From positions 5,124,001 to 5,188,000 of the forward strand of contig CM034141.1 in assembly GCA_019914995.1 (NCBI GenBank): DNA of 64,000 nt. The letters run 5' to 3'. Below, in pieces: positions 46,143 through 58,257 of the stretch. Every line of letters starts with the position of its first letter. Positions within the stretch are counted from its first letter, which is position 1. The translations under genes and the position numbers were made by a program. This DNA is from Acanthochlamys bracteata. Its lineage: Eukaryota > Streptophyta > Magnoliopsida > Pandanales > Velloziaceae. Below the pieces are notes generated by a model. The model was not told the DNA's origin and searched no databases. It saw only the letters and a list, made by a program, of their open reading frames with translations.

Positions 46143-48060
46143 ACTCACTGTTGCTCCAAGACTAGTTTTGAAGCCTAAAACACAAGCAAGGCCTACTAAG
46201 TAGTAAGCACCAACATTTACATATGCAATTATTCTTGCCATCCGCTCCCAATTCCACGCCTGCAACGCCCAAATCATTATTACTCCCTATAATAAAAAAT
46301 TGGTAAAGCTTATAACATTAGCTTATAGCTTACAATACCTGATACAATGGGTTGGATTCCGTTAAGCAAGATGGACATTGCAAGTAGAGGAACAAGTTGG
46401 GAAGCAGCCTCAAACACTGTCTCGTTGCTTGTATAGAGCCTGATCAAAGGTGTTTTGAATATGAGATGAATGGCACTAAGGATCACACTGATAGCTACAC
46501 AAATTGCACCGCAATAATCATAGCTAGTCTTGCAACTCTTGGATGACCTAAGCCGAGCTCGTTGCTGATCCGAACACTGCAGCCATCAGTTAGACATACT
46601 CGTTATTAATAAAGGTACATGAAGTAACCACTCAATCTAAAAGCTTATGCTAATGTATAAGAAGTACTTGTTACTGACCTAACTGCTTCGCTGATTCCTA
46701 ACATGACCATCATGTCCCAATTTAAGTAGTTGGCACTGGTGAATTATAAAAGGCGACATATCTTAATAAGAAGATTTAGTGATCAATTTGATTTGCATTA
46801 ATAAAAAAATGTCTAGTGATAATACAATACCAAATGGAAATAGAATCAAGTGAAATTTCTGGGTTCGGAAGCAGGCCTGCAATGAGAATGATACCTTGAT
46901 TGTACCAAATCTCTAAGCTGCAAGTATGAGGAAAATCTCAAGAATAGAGATTATTCAAATTGAAATAGCAAAGATTTTCTAGTGACTACTTATATACCAG
47001 AGCATGATTGCAGAGGCAATGGTGAGTTTGAAGTAAGGCCAAAGATTGTTGAAAGCTTTCTTTGACAACCCTGGCCAAGTACCCTTGCAAGCAGGGCTGA
47101 GAACAATGTAAAGCTAAGTAGAACTAGCAAGCAACCACCAAGAGAAACTTAACGCCAGCGTTGCCCCAATCATGCCAAACTGAAGTTTATATACCATAGC
47201 CCATAAAATCAAAACGTGGACGGCGAACACTGTAATGGAAATGTGCGGCATTGGGTTGACAACGTTCTGAGCTTGAAGGAACCGTTACATTGGCAAGTAC
47301 AGTGCAAATGCCGCGTAGACCTGTCCTGCATTTGCGATGGTTGTAGAGATACTAATAGCACGTAGCAATGGAGCTGAGTACCAGTATAAGGAGGCAATAG
47401 GGATTGCGGCGATGATGTGAAGAAGAAGAGCTCCTTGGCAGACGACATAATGCCCATTGCGGCATATCGTTTGGCGCCGTACACCTGACCACTCACTGTC
47501 TGCACTGCGCTCGCCATGCCAAACTGATGACCAAACATATCAGAAACAAATTGAACTTTTCTATTCGGAAAAAATAGAAACAATAGAGAAGAAGATTAAT
47601 AATATGGCATTTGTACCACAAAACCGTAAGCGAGACCTTGTAGGCCAACATTGGCAACTGAAGCACCGGCAAGGTCAAGTTCACCGAGATGTCCGACGAA
47701 CATTTGTGTTACTAAGTTGAGCATGAAATTGAACACTGTGACGATGATAGAAGCCCAAGAGAGACCCCGATTCCCAGCAAGCTGTATTGCTTAAGACATT
47801 GATAGAAACTAATTTAATTGCCAGTTGCTCTTCTATCGTCTGCGATGTCGAGTCAATACCGGGCAGCAGCAACGATGCTGACCAGTTAATTCCTTCTTCT
47901 TGACCATCCACTATTACGCCATCTCGAGAGGAGAGAAAAAGGTAGGGCGTTGAACGAGGGCAGAAATGGGAGCCAATTTGTCTCACTACGCATACCCGCC
48001 GATTCGACGGGTACGTCTTGTAACTATGAAACAGAGGGTAGGATGGAGAACTACTCCTCA
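46143..48060 (-). pseudogene. MATE (DTX) efflux transporter, decayed
   Basis: Minus-strand fragments of a plant MATE transporter follow in the correct order. They include an acidic N-terminal part with DSTSQTIEEQLA (about 47820-47870); TQMFVGHLGELDLAGASVA then GLQGLAYGFVV (about 47615-47740); FGMASAVQTVSGQVYGAKRY (about 47460-47530); YWYSAPLL and NAGQVYAAFALYLPM (about 47285-47400); a following block with WWLLASS; LEIWYNQGIILIAGLLPNPEISLDSIS (46850-46920); NYLNWDMMVMLGISEAV; VRISNELGLGHPRVARLAM; and a final block around 46150-46265. The frame is broken by in-frame TAA (47285-47287) and TAG (47114-47116), by frame changes near 47785, near 47430 and near 46510, and by a stop after the last block. 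Intact relatives export organic compounds or cations across plasma or vacuolar membranes. This copy is dead. Confidence 0.88.
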
Positions 48061-48312
48061 TAATACGTTTGGCGCAGCTCATAAAGAACTACTTTTCAAA
48101 TTTTTTTATTATATATTTTTTAATATATATTTTATAAATATATAAAAAAATTATTTAAAATTTAAAAAGTATAAAAAAATTTTACGGAGTGAAATTTTTT
48201 TATTATATATTTTTATTATTTTTTTAAAAATTAAAAAAACTTATTTTTTAGAAAAATAAAAATATTTTTTATTTTAGAAAAATTTTATTTTATAAATAAT
48301 TTCAAACGGGGT
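48061..48312. mobile_element. MITE abutting the 5' end of the MATE relic
   Basis: AT-rich element with ACGTTTGGCGC near its left end and TTTCAAACGGGG at the right end. It overlaps the first codons of the longest MATE-relic frame, so those codons are probably transposon sequence. Confidence 0.45.
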
Positions 48313-49188
48313 AGGAGTGAGAAAATGTTTTATTTATACCATCCCTCTCATTTGTATCCACAATCCAAACAGTCCGTATATGTACATCTGTGGGTAAGGA
48401 AAGATAATACGATAAAAGGCACTGCTTTTACTAAACTATTATTAGGTGTTCTATTTTGCAAAGTTTAGTTTGTAAAGTTATAGTATAATTATTTTGATTT
48501 TTCTTTCCATCCAAATTATTTTATATATAAATCATATGATAGAATACTATAATATAAAATAGTTGATATAAATCTAAAATAAATTAGAAAATATTTTTAA
48601 AAAATAAAAAGTTTTATAATAAATATTATGTAAGAATTTTTTGAATTATATATTTTTTATCGTTCGATCAAAATAATTTTCACCATTCATTGAGAATATA
48701 AATAAACTTTAAATAAAAAAATAAGTTTTCATTTAAGCGCATGAAGTAAATCAAACAAAAATTATATTCAAATAATATAAAACTTTTTTTCTAAAATCTC
48801 TCTTTTCGTGTATTCTTTATTTTTTTTCTTTTCGTGTAGTCTATTTAGATTTTTTAATTATCTTTGATATCATATTTGAGTGGAAAACTAATTTAGCTAA
48901 AAGAATGGTGATTAAGTGATCAAAGTATAAACTCTAGTTCTGTAACGATAATCACAGTGATCTCAATTGCGGCGGAGAGCGGACGCGACTGTTTCTATTA
49001 ACCCGATTTAATCATTTTGTTTCAATGTCCGGTAACAATCTATAAATAATCGTTCGTCTTTTTCTTCCCGCTGGCGAAACCCTAGTTCCCTTCCGTCTCT
49101 TTCTCTTTCTAGGGTTTTCTATTCCTGAAAACAACACTCCCTTTCTCCGATCTAGGGTTCCAGCGAGAGTAGAAGACTAGTCTCCGCT
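48313..49188. other. intergenic region and KH/CCCH gene promoter
   Basis: No gene in 48313-48950. TATAAATA at 49041-49048, then a CT-rich leader, precede the ATG at 49189, which fits a normal plant promoter for the KH/CCCH gene. Confidence 0.5.
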
Positions 49189-52103
49189 ATGGCAAAAAGA
49201 GGCAGGGTTGATGTCGGCATGCAACCTCTTAATGGCGGCGCCGGCGCTAAGCGAACTAAAGGTGAGTGATTGGTTTTACTTTCAATTTCTAGAATAGTTT
49301 TTGGTACTACACTCTTGTTGTTGTTCGTAGATTGTAGGTAGAAATTCTTAGCCGTCTACTTTTTTTTCTAGGGTTTATTTCAAGATTTATTGGACTTTGA
49401 ATCGTGCTTGTTATCTGAGCCCCTGTCTGAGTTATCCGATCGGTTTATCTTGTGATTTCTTTTCGAAAGGTGGAAACTATAACAATTTAGTCCCGTTTCT
49501 TGTTCTTGAGCGTATGGTAAAGATCTCTTCATTACAGACTCAGATTGGGCCACTGATTTAATTGTTGATTTTAGGGCAAAAAGCCAAGTGGTCCGGAGTT
49601 GAGTCTTTTTTCCCCTTTTGGATTAGATAGATATGAAATTATTTATAGAGATGTACTGTAGGTCTGATTTTAAAAAGTTTCATATGTACCGTAAATGCAT
49701 ATATCCAAAAGTCAGGAGGTTTTTATTTTCAAATTTGATTGAAAGGTAAGTACCAACTCTCACTAAGTACATGCTAAAATTATTTTTTTATATATAAAGA
49801 CTCAAACATCTTGAAGCATCAAAATTTGTAATCAGTGAATTTGTAACTGAGAGAAGATAATAATCTCATGTAACAGAAATGGACTCAGTTCAACCTGGTA
49901 TAGGAAGCAAATCGAAGCCATGCACCAAATTTTTCAGGTTCAAATCTTAACTTATCCAATGCTAATAATATTATATATCCTGGCCAATTGCAATTAATAT
50001 CTTTTCAATATTTTTCATTTATCATATAACTTTGTAGACTTTTAATTAAGCAATTGATTATATGAGATGATTAATTTAAAGGTCTGAAGTGCTTCTTTTT
50101 TAGTATTTAAATTAATTGCAAGAGAGCAGTTAAATTTATAGTTGATGGTAACCTGGAGTGCATCTATATGTAGATAATACTTTCTGCTAACCGTGATTGG
50201 TATATCTTTGAATTTGACTTGTTTGTTTGTACTTCAAATGTTATTTTACAATTTTCAACTTATCACACAAGCAAGTCACATCCAATTGTCACATAATTGA
50301 GGAATATCTTTTGCCTTTTAACTAAATTTAAAGATACGAGTTTAGTATGTTTTGTGATAGGAACCTGGAACCCTAGGCAGCCTCTTTTTGCGTTCTGATT
50401 ACTTATTATTGTCGCTTGTTGTTAGTTTGAGTATCTATAATTCATTGATTCCTTGGTTCCTGCTGTTTTTGATTAATTTCAGAGTACTGATGTACATTAT
50501 ACCTGTGTTGACATGCTAGATAATTTGTAGTCAAATGCCTCGATATGTTTTAGGGGATATTTAGAATAGATAAAGTGAGATATGAAATAGTATATGTTTT
50601 GTCCATTGTTTTCTCTGTCATGTAAGTAGATTTTGTTTTCTCTGTCATGTCAATAGTTTGTTGGCTGTGATGAGGTTAAGAAGTCATGCACCACTCTGAT
50701 ATTAATTATGCTGATATAAAACTTCTACCAAATTCTCTTAGCCTATCCATTTTGCTAATTCTATTTCTAGCTCCATGTTGCTGAAGTATGTGTTTTAAGC
50801 TTGTTTAAGAGTTCAGGTATTGTTGGTAAGCATCTAATTGGTTTCAGATGCTTATAGAATCTAATACTTCTTGATTTTATATGTTGCTAAGCTTGTATAT
50901 GGGAGAACAGCCATATGATGCGGCCTGTGTTTGCTACATGGTCAACCATGATGCGGACCGCATTGGCGCTCTGTGCGCACTGTGGATAAAATGGTTTCTG
51001 ATGGCTTCTCCAATAACATGCTTTTCTATGTACAATCATGCAAGTTAATAGTTTCACATATTTGATAGTCGTTGGGTTTTGTTACTGCTGATATGATTGT
51101 GGTTACCGTTGCTGCATATATAAGCGATTCTGATAACATAAGGTTCTACTTCAATGGTTACTGGAAATACTCTAAACTCAATTTCAACTGATTCAGTTTT
51201 GATACTTGCTGCTAGTTAGTGTTAGGATGTTGCTCTTTATTACTGCCGTTTTTAATCTTGTTCCTTGAATTTGCATCAGAATCATAGAAAAAATAAATGT
51301 TGAATATCTGATGGGAATTGCTGGCTCTATGCAGTACTTCCGGTTGCCCTTTCGGTGAGGGTTGTCACTTCCTGCACTACGTGCCTGGTGGCTACAACAC
51401 AGCTGCGCAGATGTTAGGCAAACCACCTGTTCCAGCACCAAGAAATCAAATGGCTCCACCTCCTGCCCTTCCTGATGGGCATCCTGCACCTGTTGTAAAG
51501 TCTCGTATTTGCAATAAGTTCAATTCGCCTGAGGGATGTAAGTTTGGTGACAAGTGTCACTTTGCGCACGGTGAAAGGGAGCTCGGTAAGCCTATCACCT
51601 CATCCCATGAAAGCCTGATGGCACCACCACCGTTTCCAGTAGGTGGAAGATTGCCAGGGCGTCATGAGCTAGGTCCGCCTGCAGATTTTGGTGCACCAGG
51701 AAGTTTTGGAGCTTCTGCAACTGCTAAGATTAGTGTTGATGCCTCCTTGGCTGGTGCCATCATAGGGAAAGGTGGAGTGAACTCCAAGAATATCTGTCGG
51801 GTGACAGGTGCAAAGCTGTCTATAAGGGACCATGAGACAGATCCGAACCTCAGGAACATCGAGCTGGAGGGAACGTTTGACCAGATTAAGCATGCCAGTG
51901 CCATGGTCCGAGAGCATATTCTGAATGTCAGCACAGCTGCCCCACATCCTGGGAGCCTTGGTCCTACCGGTGGGAAGTCTGCCCCAGGAAACAACTACAA
52001 GACTAAGCTTTGTGAGAACTTCGGCAAGGGATCGTGCACTTTTGGTGACAGGTGCCACTTTGCACATGGAGCAAGTGAGTTGAGGAAAGGTACTGCAAAT
52101 TAG
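49189..52103 (+). CDS. KHZ1/KHZ2-like: KH-domain CCCH zinc-finger RNA-binding protein (KHZ1/KHZ2 type)
   Basis: Three exons (49189-49261, 49877-49937, 51335-52103) give 300 residues in one frame. The introns are GT-AG and the second is 1397 bp. The protein has a CCCH finger at 40-59 (C-x8-C-x5-C-x3-H), a second at 104-123 with the same spacing, a KH domain at about 175-238 with the GKGG loop (189-192), and a third finger at 271-289 (C-x7-C-x5-C-x3-H). The N-terminus is short and basic. The overall plan and the phrase SKPCTKFFSTSGCPFGE match Arabidopsis At3g12130 and At5g06770. These RNA-binding proteins were described as KHZ1 and KHZ2, promoting flowering and senescence. From memory the Arabidopsis proteins have two fingers and monocot relatives three, so the middle finger here may be an ancestral trait. 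Exon 1 is GC-rich with a TATA box upstream. Confidence 0.94.
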
Positions 52104-54018
52104 TTGATGTGCTTTACTTGAAGAAGCTGTGGAGCTATGGGGCTGACTGGTTTCAGTTGCTGAGAACATGCTATAGATAAGATTGCTCTAACGAGGCACC
52201 TTGAAGAATTTGGTGAGGACCTGGGTCCTTATTTGATGTTTTGAGATGTTATTTTGAAGGTTCTTTTGTCTTGAGCTCGTAAAAGTTTCTTATATGGTTG
52301 ATAGATGGCTGATACTATTTTAATTTGTAACATTTTCTGGCTTCTTTGTTTCTGTCTTTAGACTGATGTTGAAAATGGTAATCTTTTGACTGTGACGTTA
52401 GAATTTCGTAGCATAGCACAAGTTGGTGGCACCGCCAGGAACAACTCCATTTCTGGTTAATAAAATTTGTAACACTTGCATGCCTAATGTGCAGCTAGCT
52501 GGTCTGAACAAATCTTGAAATTCTGGTGAAGAATCATTGTAAACATTCTGTGCAATGTTTAGAAGGTTGCCTCTATTAGGACATGACTTAGGGAACTTTA
52601 AAATATAAAAAATTTATTAAAAAATATAAAGTAGTTATTTGAAACGATAAGTATTTTAAAAGCTTAACCAGAGCCTGGGACATGACACTTGAGCCGTGAA
52701 GAACTATTTGCAGTGAAATTCTAATATTGCTTCCGTTTGTCACTATATACACCCGCACAAACAATACACGAGCAACTGAGGACAGAAGCTGCCTCTATAG
52801 ATCTTTGTCATCATTCTCACATCATAAATACCTATAGCAATGAGCAAAGTTTATCAACACTCTGCCATACTCCCAGGTTAAATTATGGAATAACAGATTA
52901 TGGAAAGCAGTTAGATGCAGCAATAGTATGAAAGGAGTTAGAGAACAGATTATAAATCCAGTGATGGTGTGCATGGAGTTCCAACTGAATCTTTATTGGT
53001 TTTATGCCAAAGAATATAAAAGCAATTTCAGTTGAAATCTTTTCTCCATTCAGCAATACTTCAATTACTTTGGAGCAGAGAGACCAAGATTAATAGTGGG
53101 TTTTTTCATGTCTTTCTTCCAAAGTGGCAACATTAGAATGCAATTAAATGCATCAATTTTAAGAAAGCCAAACATAGTGGTATAAACTGTGACGAATTTA
53201 AATTAACAGTGTGCTTTTTCATGTCTTTCTTCAAAAGAGACATATAGATTTACCGAAAGAAAAGCAATTGATCCGAAAAAGTAAACATTACGTATTTTTC
53301 CTTTAATTCATCTATTAGTCAAAATCATAAAGTTTCAAGTTTCTAACAATTATGATTTATATAAATTACTCTTTGCATAATTAAGAAATCAGTGTTATAA
53401 TTGTAAGTGTTATGATAGTAAGGGCTTAAAACAAATAAAAATTAGAATTCAAAAAGTGTAGATCTCCGAATATCTAAATTTCTATTTTTTAACCATCAAT
53501 TGTTAGAATCTATGATAAGTAAATATTACAAAAATATTATTGACAAGTAAGATCCATAATTAAAAGTTGAAATCAGTAAATAGATTAACCATCTTTTGCA
53601 AAATCCAGAACCAATAATTTATTTTCAACATCCCTGCCAAACATGTAACTATTAAAAGTTGGACTAAGAAGATATTAACACAGACAACGAGTATTATATT
53701 AACTCATTGCAAACCCGGAAAAACAAAATGGAAATAGTCAAGTCAACAACACAAGTTTCTTCCTAGAGACGCCATACCATAAAGAAATGGTACAGCTTCC
53801 AAAATAGACGTTCTATTAATGTTCGTCAATGCAAAAGTAAACACAAAGTTCAGCTACAACAATTGTTCATAGAGTCATTCTGAGTATCTAACTCAGGATG
53901 TAGTACACAAATAGCTCCTTCCTCCTTCAGTACATACTAAACAGATCACACCGTACAAATTTGCAGCATCATTGGGCAAACTATAGTTTAGGACAGCATC
54001 CCAACTAGAGAACTGAAG
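52104..54018. other. intergenic stretch between KH/CCCH and FAM32A genes
   Basis: The 3'UTR of the KH/CCCH gene probably ends before about 52480 (AATAAAATT near 52459). A short MITE-like block lies near 52590-52675. The rest is AT-rich with no supported gene; 53760-54018 is likely 3'UTR of the FAM32A gene. Confidence 0.4.
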
Positions 54019-54700
54019 TTAACCAGGTCCAACTTTAGGAGTGTCATAATGCTCGCTGAGGTTTGCCAAGTACAGGTTGAAATCTTGGATCTTGTCACGG
54101 TGAGACTTGTTGGCAGTCTTTGCCAGCCTACGAACATCAATTTGCTGCTTCTGTTCTATGTAGCGTCTCTCAGCTGCTGTCAGGTGATGTTCAAAACTGG
54201 GACCATGTCCATCTTCCCCTGACTTTTCTACATCATTCATGTCTTCACCAGTAGACAACAAGCCAGAATTTCCATCTACAGTCAGCAAAATAAAAAAGGA
54301 ATCCATTAGAATTGTAGATCAGGACATTCTCTTACAAGTAAATTATGTGGCCTAAGATCAACATCCTTCCCAAAACGCGTCATCGAGAGTACATGAGAAA
54401 GGAGAGAAGAGAAGATATCAACAATCACAATTTGAAAGAAATAACGCTATAAGCTAAGAGATGCAACAGAAAAGCTTTGTGATTAGTTTACCCAACCACA
54501 GCACTTTCTAGATGTGTCAAGTTGACTCATGGATAACACTTGGAAACTTTCAAACCTGGTGGAAGCTTGTCTACATTGCTAGGGGTCTCATCATAACTGT
54601 GCTTGCTCTTTTTCTTCTTTTTCACACCACCAGCCTTAACATCAAGAGCTTTGCCTTTCAGCTTGAGCTTTCCACCTACGACATTCTCATATGCTGACAT
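54019..54700 (-). CDS. FAM32A: FAM32A homologue
   Basis: Two coding exons on the minus strand, 54700-54556 and 54275-54019, with intron borders CCAG|GTTTG and CTGTAG|ATGG, give 133 residues. The start MSAYENVVGGKLKLKGKAL matches the FAM32A N-terminus. A Lys-rich block (about 22-33) is followed by an acidic linker. The conserved C-terminus has RRLAKTANKSHRDKI and ends LSEHYDTPKVGPG, equivalent to the human LTEHYDIPKV tail. Human FAM32A is a spliceosome component that stabilises the 5' exon in the catalytic complex; the same nuclear role is likely here. The acceptor-like CAG just before the ATG suggests a 5'UTR intron with a leader exon near 55450-55710. Confidence 0.93.
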
Positions 54701-55740
54701 TACCTGTCACATTGAATTCATTAAATATTTCCAACATGCACCCAAACAAAATGACAAGATGATATCTAAAGACAATGGTATCACAGACAAAATTTGAATA
54801 TCCAGATGCAATTCCTAAATCCTGATTAGGCTATACACTTTCAAAGGATCTTTCTTCAAGATTTGATAAGCAAACCTTCGTTCATGTTGGGTGTAGGACA
54901 CTTCAGCTTACAGTTTGTTACTTTTGGTTCAGAAGAATCTCTCAACTAGGCATAATTAATGAGGAAAACAGCACTTAACCACAAAATAATGCTACAGTAA
55001 AATTCCAAACTTTGTTCTCCTCAAGATAAGCAAACAATTATGAAACCATTGAGGATATAAATGCCTAAACAAATATGGCAATCACATATTCACATCTTCT
55101 GCATCTGGTTTTTACCTTCATAAACGAACCACAGTCCCTCAACAGTCTTGATCTTATACTTCTTAAATGTCAATAAATCATAACACCTCACCATCCACCA
55201 ATAGAGATAACCCAGAATTATTCCAATGCTATGTCTTCAAATAATCAAATGAAATGCTACGAAGTAATCATATACACTGAAAGCTTACCAAACTTCATAG
55301 TGATATAGTATAACAAATAGAACAGCTCAAAGAAAAAGTTGCTCTAAACCGACTGATTCTACAACATCTCGATCACCCGAAACACATTAGTTCTACATGC
55401 AAACTAGCAAATTAACTTCAATCCAAGCACTATACATGACTAACCTACAAAATTTCCCAAGTCATACGCATCCGTTACAGATTAAACAATGATTAATGGA
55501 CAGGTTTCCAGATTAGGGCTCACTGAGGTACACGAATACGATAGAGATGATCGACGAGGCAGCCTTCAGGAAAAGGAATACGTTGCAGTAGCCAGAGTAG
55601 ACACGTCACACCGCGGCCACAACAGCGGCGGCAGCGGAGGGGAAGCGGGATCAGGGCGGTTCGGGAAAGAACGAGAGAGATAATGGAAGGAAGAATGGGT
55701 TTGTGTTCCAAGGGGCATATGTCTTCGCTTTCTTTAAGTG
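54701..55740 (-). promoter_or_regulatory. predicted 5'UTR intron, leader and promoter of FAM32A
   Basis: A splice acceptor (GTGACAG) lies 3 bp upstream of the ATG on the minus strand. The stretch 55500-55690 is GC-richer than its surroundings, as a leader exon would be. The short frames in this GC-rich part have no family similarity. Confidence 0.4.
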
Positions 55741-58172
55741 CTTTTGCATCCTTTTTTTACTTCACCTTTTCTAGCAAATCTATTTTATTAATTTTTTTAA
55801 TTTAAAAAAAAATTAGAAATTTTATTTTAAACAATTCAGTCGATCTTCAAATTCAAATAAAGAGATATTAGAAGTATTTTTAAAATAATTTTTTGAAAAA
55901 AGTAAGTTCTATTTTTTCTATAAATAATAAAAAGTGATAGTCAAATTTTGATTCACTTGTTAACATTACTTCTGCAAAATTTCGGTTCTAAAAAATCAAT
56001 TGAGTAACTTTTAATAAGATTGGCTTCTCTAAACTCAATAAAATCTATAAAAAAAAGTTGCTGTTAATATTAAACAATTAATTATTCTCTCAAATTTACT
56101 ATTTTCAATAGTAAATAACATTTTGTTGAAATTTTAGTAAGATCTAGAATTTGTAACTCTTTTATTTTTAAGAATTTATTTTTAGTCTAGAAGGTTCTTT
56201 ATGTAACTTCACAGATATTATCATGTTCTAAATTCTTTTCTTTGAAAGAGTTCTTCTATGTAGTGGATTGATATGAACTAAAATTCATAACCGTGATTAC
56301 ACTAAAATTCATAACCGTGATTACATACACATAACACAATTTTAGTTTAAACAAAAATTTTGTAGGATCAAATTCCTATTAAAAACAATTGATCAACCTC
56401 TTATCGATTAGTAACTCATAGTTACATATTTATGTCAGTTCTCAGCTAATATAAAATTATTAAAAAATTTAAACTCAGCAAGTTAGAATTTATTTGGCCC
56501 AATCTAAAACGAATTGTACATATTTTTTACCTAGGCACCATCTCAGACTCTACGTTACTAATCCGACGCTAGTTCAATATACTAATTCGTATTTCACTTA
56601 CGCTCACCAAATCTTATATGATACTAATCCGAACATAATCTAACTGAAAGACTCAACAATTTTTCCACCAACAGCACACCAAATGGCTATGCTCTATCGA
56701 ATTCTGATACCAATATGATCAAATTTCTACACTAAAAAAATTAATCAATTTTTTTATGAATTAGCATCTTTATTTATAAACACATAGTAATTCAACACCT
56801 AACAAATATGAAACTATTAAAAAGCTAAGCTTACTAACTAGAATTTACATAATCCAACTCAAGATGAATTATTAATCTATTTTTAAATTAACTAATTTAT
56901 TTTTCACTTAAACATCATCTCAAATTTTAAACTAGTAATCTGATTTTAATCTATCAAATTAGTTCAGAACATGTTTCAATTATCTATAACTCTACTTTTT
57001 CTCATCAGATTTTAAATTTCATATAATTTATATATTTCAATTATATAAAAAATTTAAAACTCTACTTCTATATATAAAACTCCAATTTTAATTTTTTTAT
57101 TATAACTTTCAATATAATATATCCTTCAATTTTAAAAATACTTTTAAAATTATTAAAATATAAATATTAAACTTTACTTATTTTATTTTTTAAAAATTTT
57201 ATTTTATATTTTCTATTTTCACAAAACTCAGTTGTTTAAAACACGCACTTAGAACAACAAAAAAAGAGGCACTTCATATACATTCAGCAAATTATTAAAA
57301 TACTTATTTTATTTTGATTGTTATTTATTAAACAAAATTTCTATAATATAATTAAACTTTAAATTTAACTTACTTTCAAAAATGAACTGTTTTTAGAAAA
57401 CTTTTATTTTAATTAATCCCAAACAATCCCTTACACCGGAACTAGATTCATCTACTGAAATTATTTGTGCAACTAAGATTTCCCAAATAGTCTTTAGCCA
57501 GAACATGTGTGCTTCTTTAATATTCTTACATAGGCTCCATCCATGCTTGAACGCAAAGACTTAGGCCATGTTTGGCAGTGCTTCTTTCTGGCTTTTGGCC
57601 AAAAAAAGCACTCAACAGTATTGGCCTGTGTTTGGCATTCACAGCTTATGCCCAATATAAGCAGCTTCTTTCTCCGAAAAATAAAAGCATCTGATTGATA
57701 CTTTTTCAATAAGCACCGCGGCTGCTTCTTTCGCTAGGTATATGTAATGTCTATCTTGTCTCCGATAAGTTAGCAAAATTACAAAGTTATATATATTCTC
57801 CACCGAACTCAACTTTTCATTTCTTCTTCTCCTCACCCGTTCGCTCCACTCTCGCGATCGTCTTCACCCCAACCGTGATCAACCTTTCCGTCCCCGGCGC
57901 CAGTCGTGCCAGTTTCTTCTTCTAGCATCCTTCTTCCACCGCCGTTCATCCTACTGCCATCAATTTTGTAAAATCTTGCTCTCCGACGCGTCGGGTCGAA
58001 ACTCTAAATCAACCGGAATTGGAGAGACCCCGGAGATGGATGTTTTTGAACAAAATGAGGTGCAATTTGTGTATTTATTGGTGTTTTCTTAATCTGTTAT
58101 ACTTCTTTCTATAGTTTTGCCAAAGTTTGTTAACACATTCAATTCTTTTTCTGATGTTTAGTCTTCTGACAA
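55741..58172. other. AT-rich intergenic DNA with repeat fragments
   Basis: Contains MITE-like blocks (for example about 56950-57255, with short inverted AACACG/CATGTTT ends) and a repeat-like start at 57563 (GGCCATGTTTGGCAGTGC). A GC-richer stretch at 57830-58060 resembles a gene leader with an ATG at 58036, followed by an intron-like region leading to the kinase fragment at 58173. No intact gene. Confidence 0.4.
56277..56324. repeat. perfect 24-bp tandem repeat, two units
   Basis: The 24-bp unit ACTAAAATTCATAACC... ending GATTAC occurs at 56277-56300 and again at 56301-56324. No known role. Confidence 0.9.
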
Positions 58173-58257
58173 GTTTTCCACAAACGAATGCCTCCAGAAG
58201 CAATAGATTTGACATCACGTGTCCTTCAGTATTTATTCAAGCCTTCGTTACACTGCT
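58173..58257 (+). pseudogene. fragment of a shaggy-like (GSK3) kinase exon
   Basis: The frame reads [20 protein letters not shown], near-identical to the conserved C-lobe segment of plant shaggy-like/GSK3 kinases. An exon border lies close to this point in those genes. Downstream an extra base shifts the frame before the expected SPSLRCTA segment, yet the donor CTGCT|GTAAGT is still perfect at 58257/58258. No other kinase exons (ATP loop, catalytic Asp, activation loop or C-terminal tail) are visible in the window. This is therefore a lone captured or left-over fragment, not a kinase gene. Confidence 0.75.

Noticed and set aside
51669-52169. 166-residue minus-strand frame
   Set aside because: Antisense of the KH/CCCH exon 3; no family motif.
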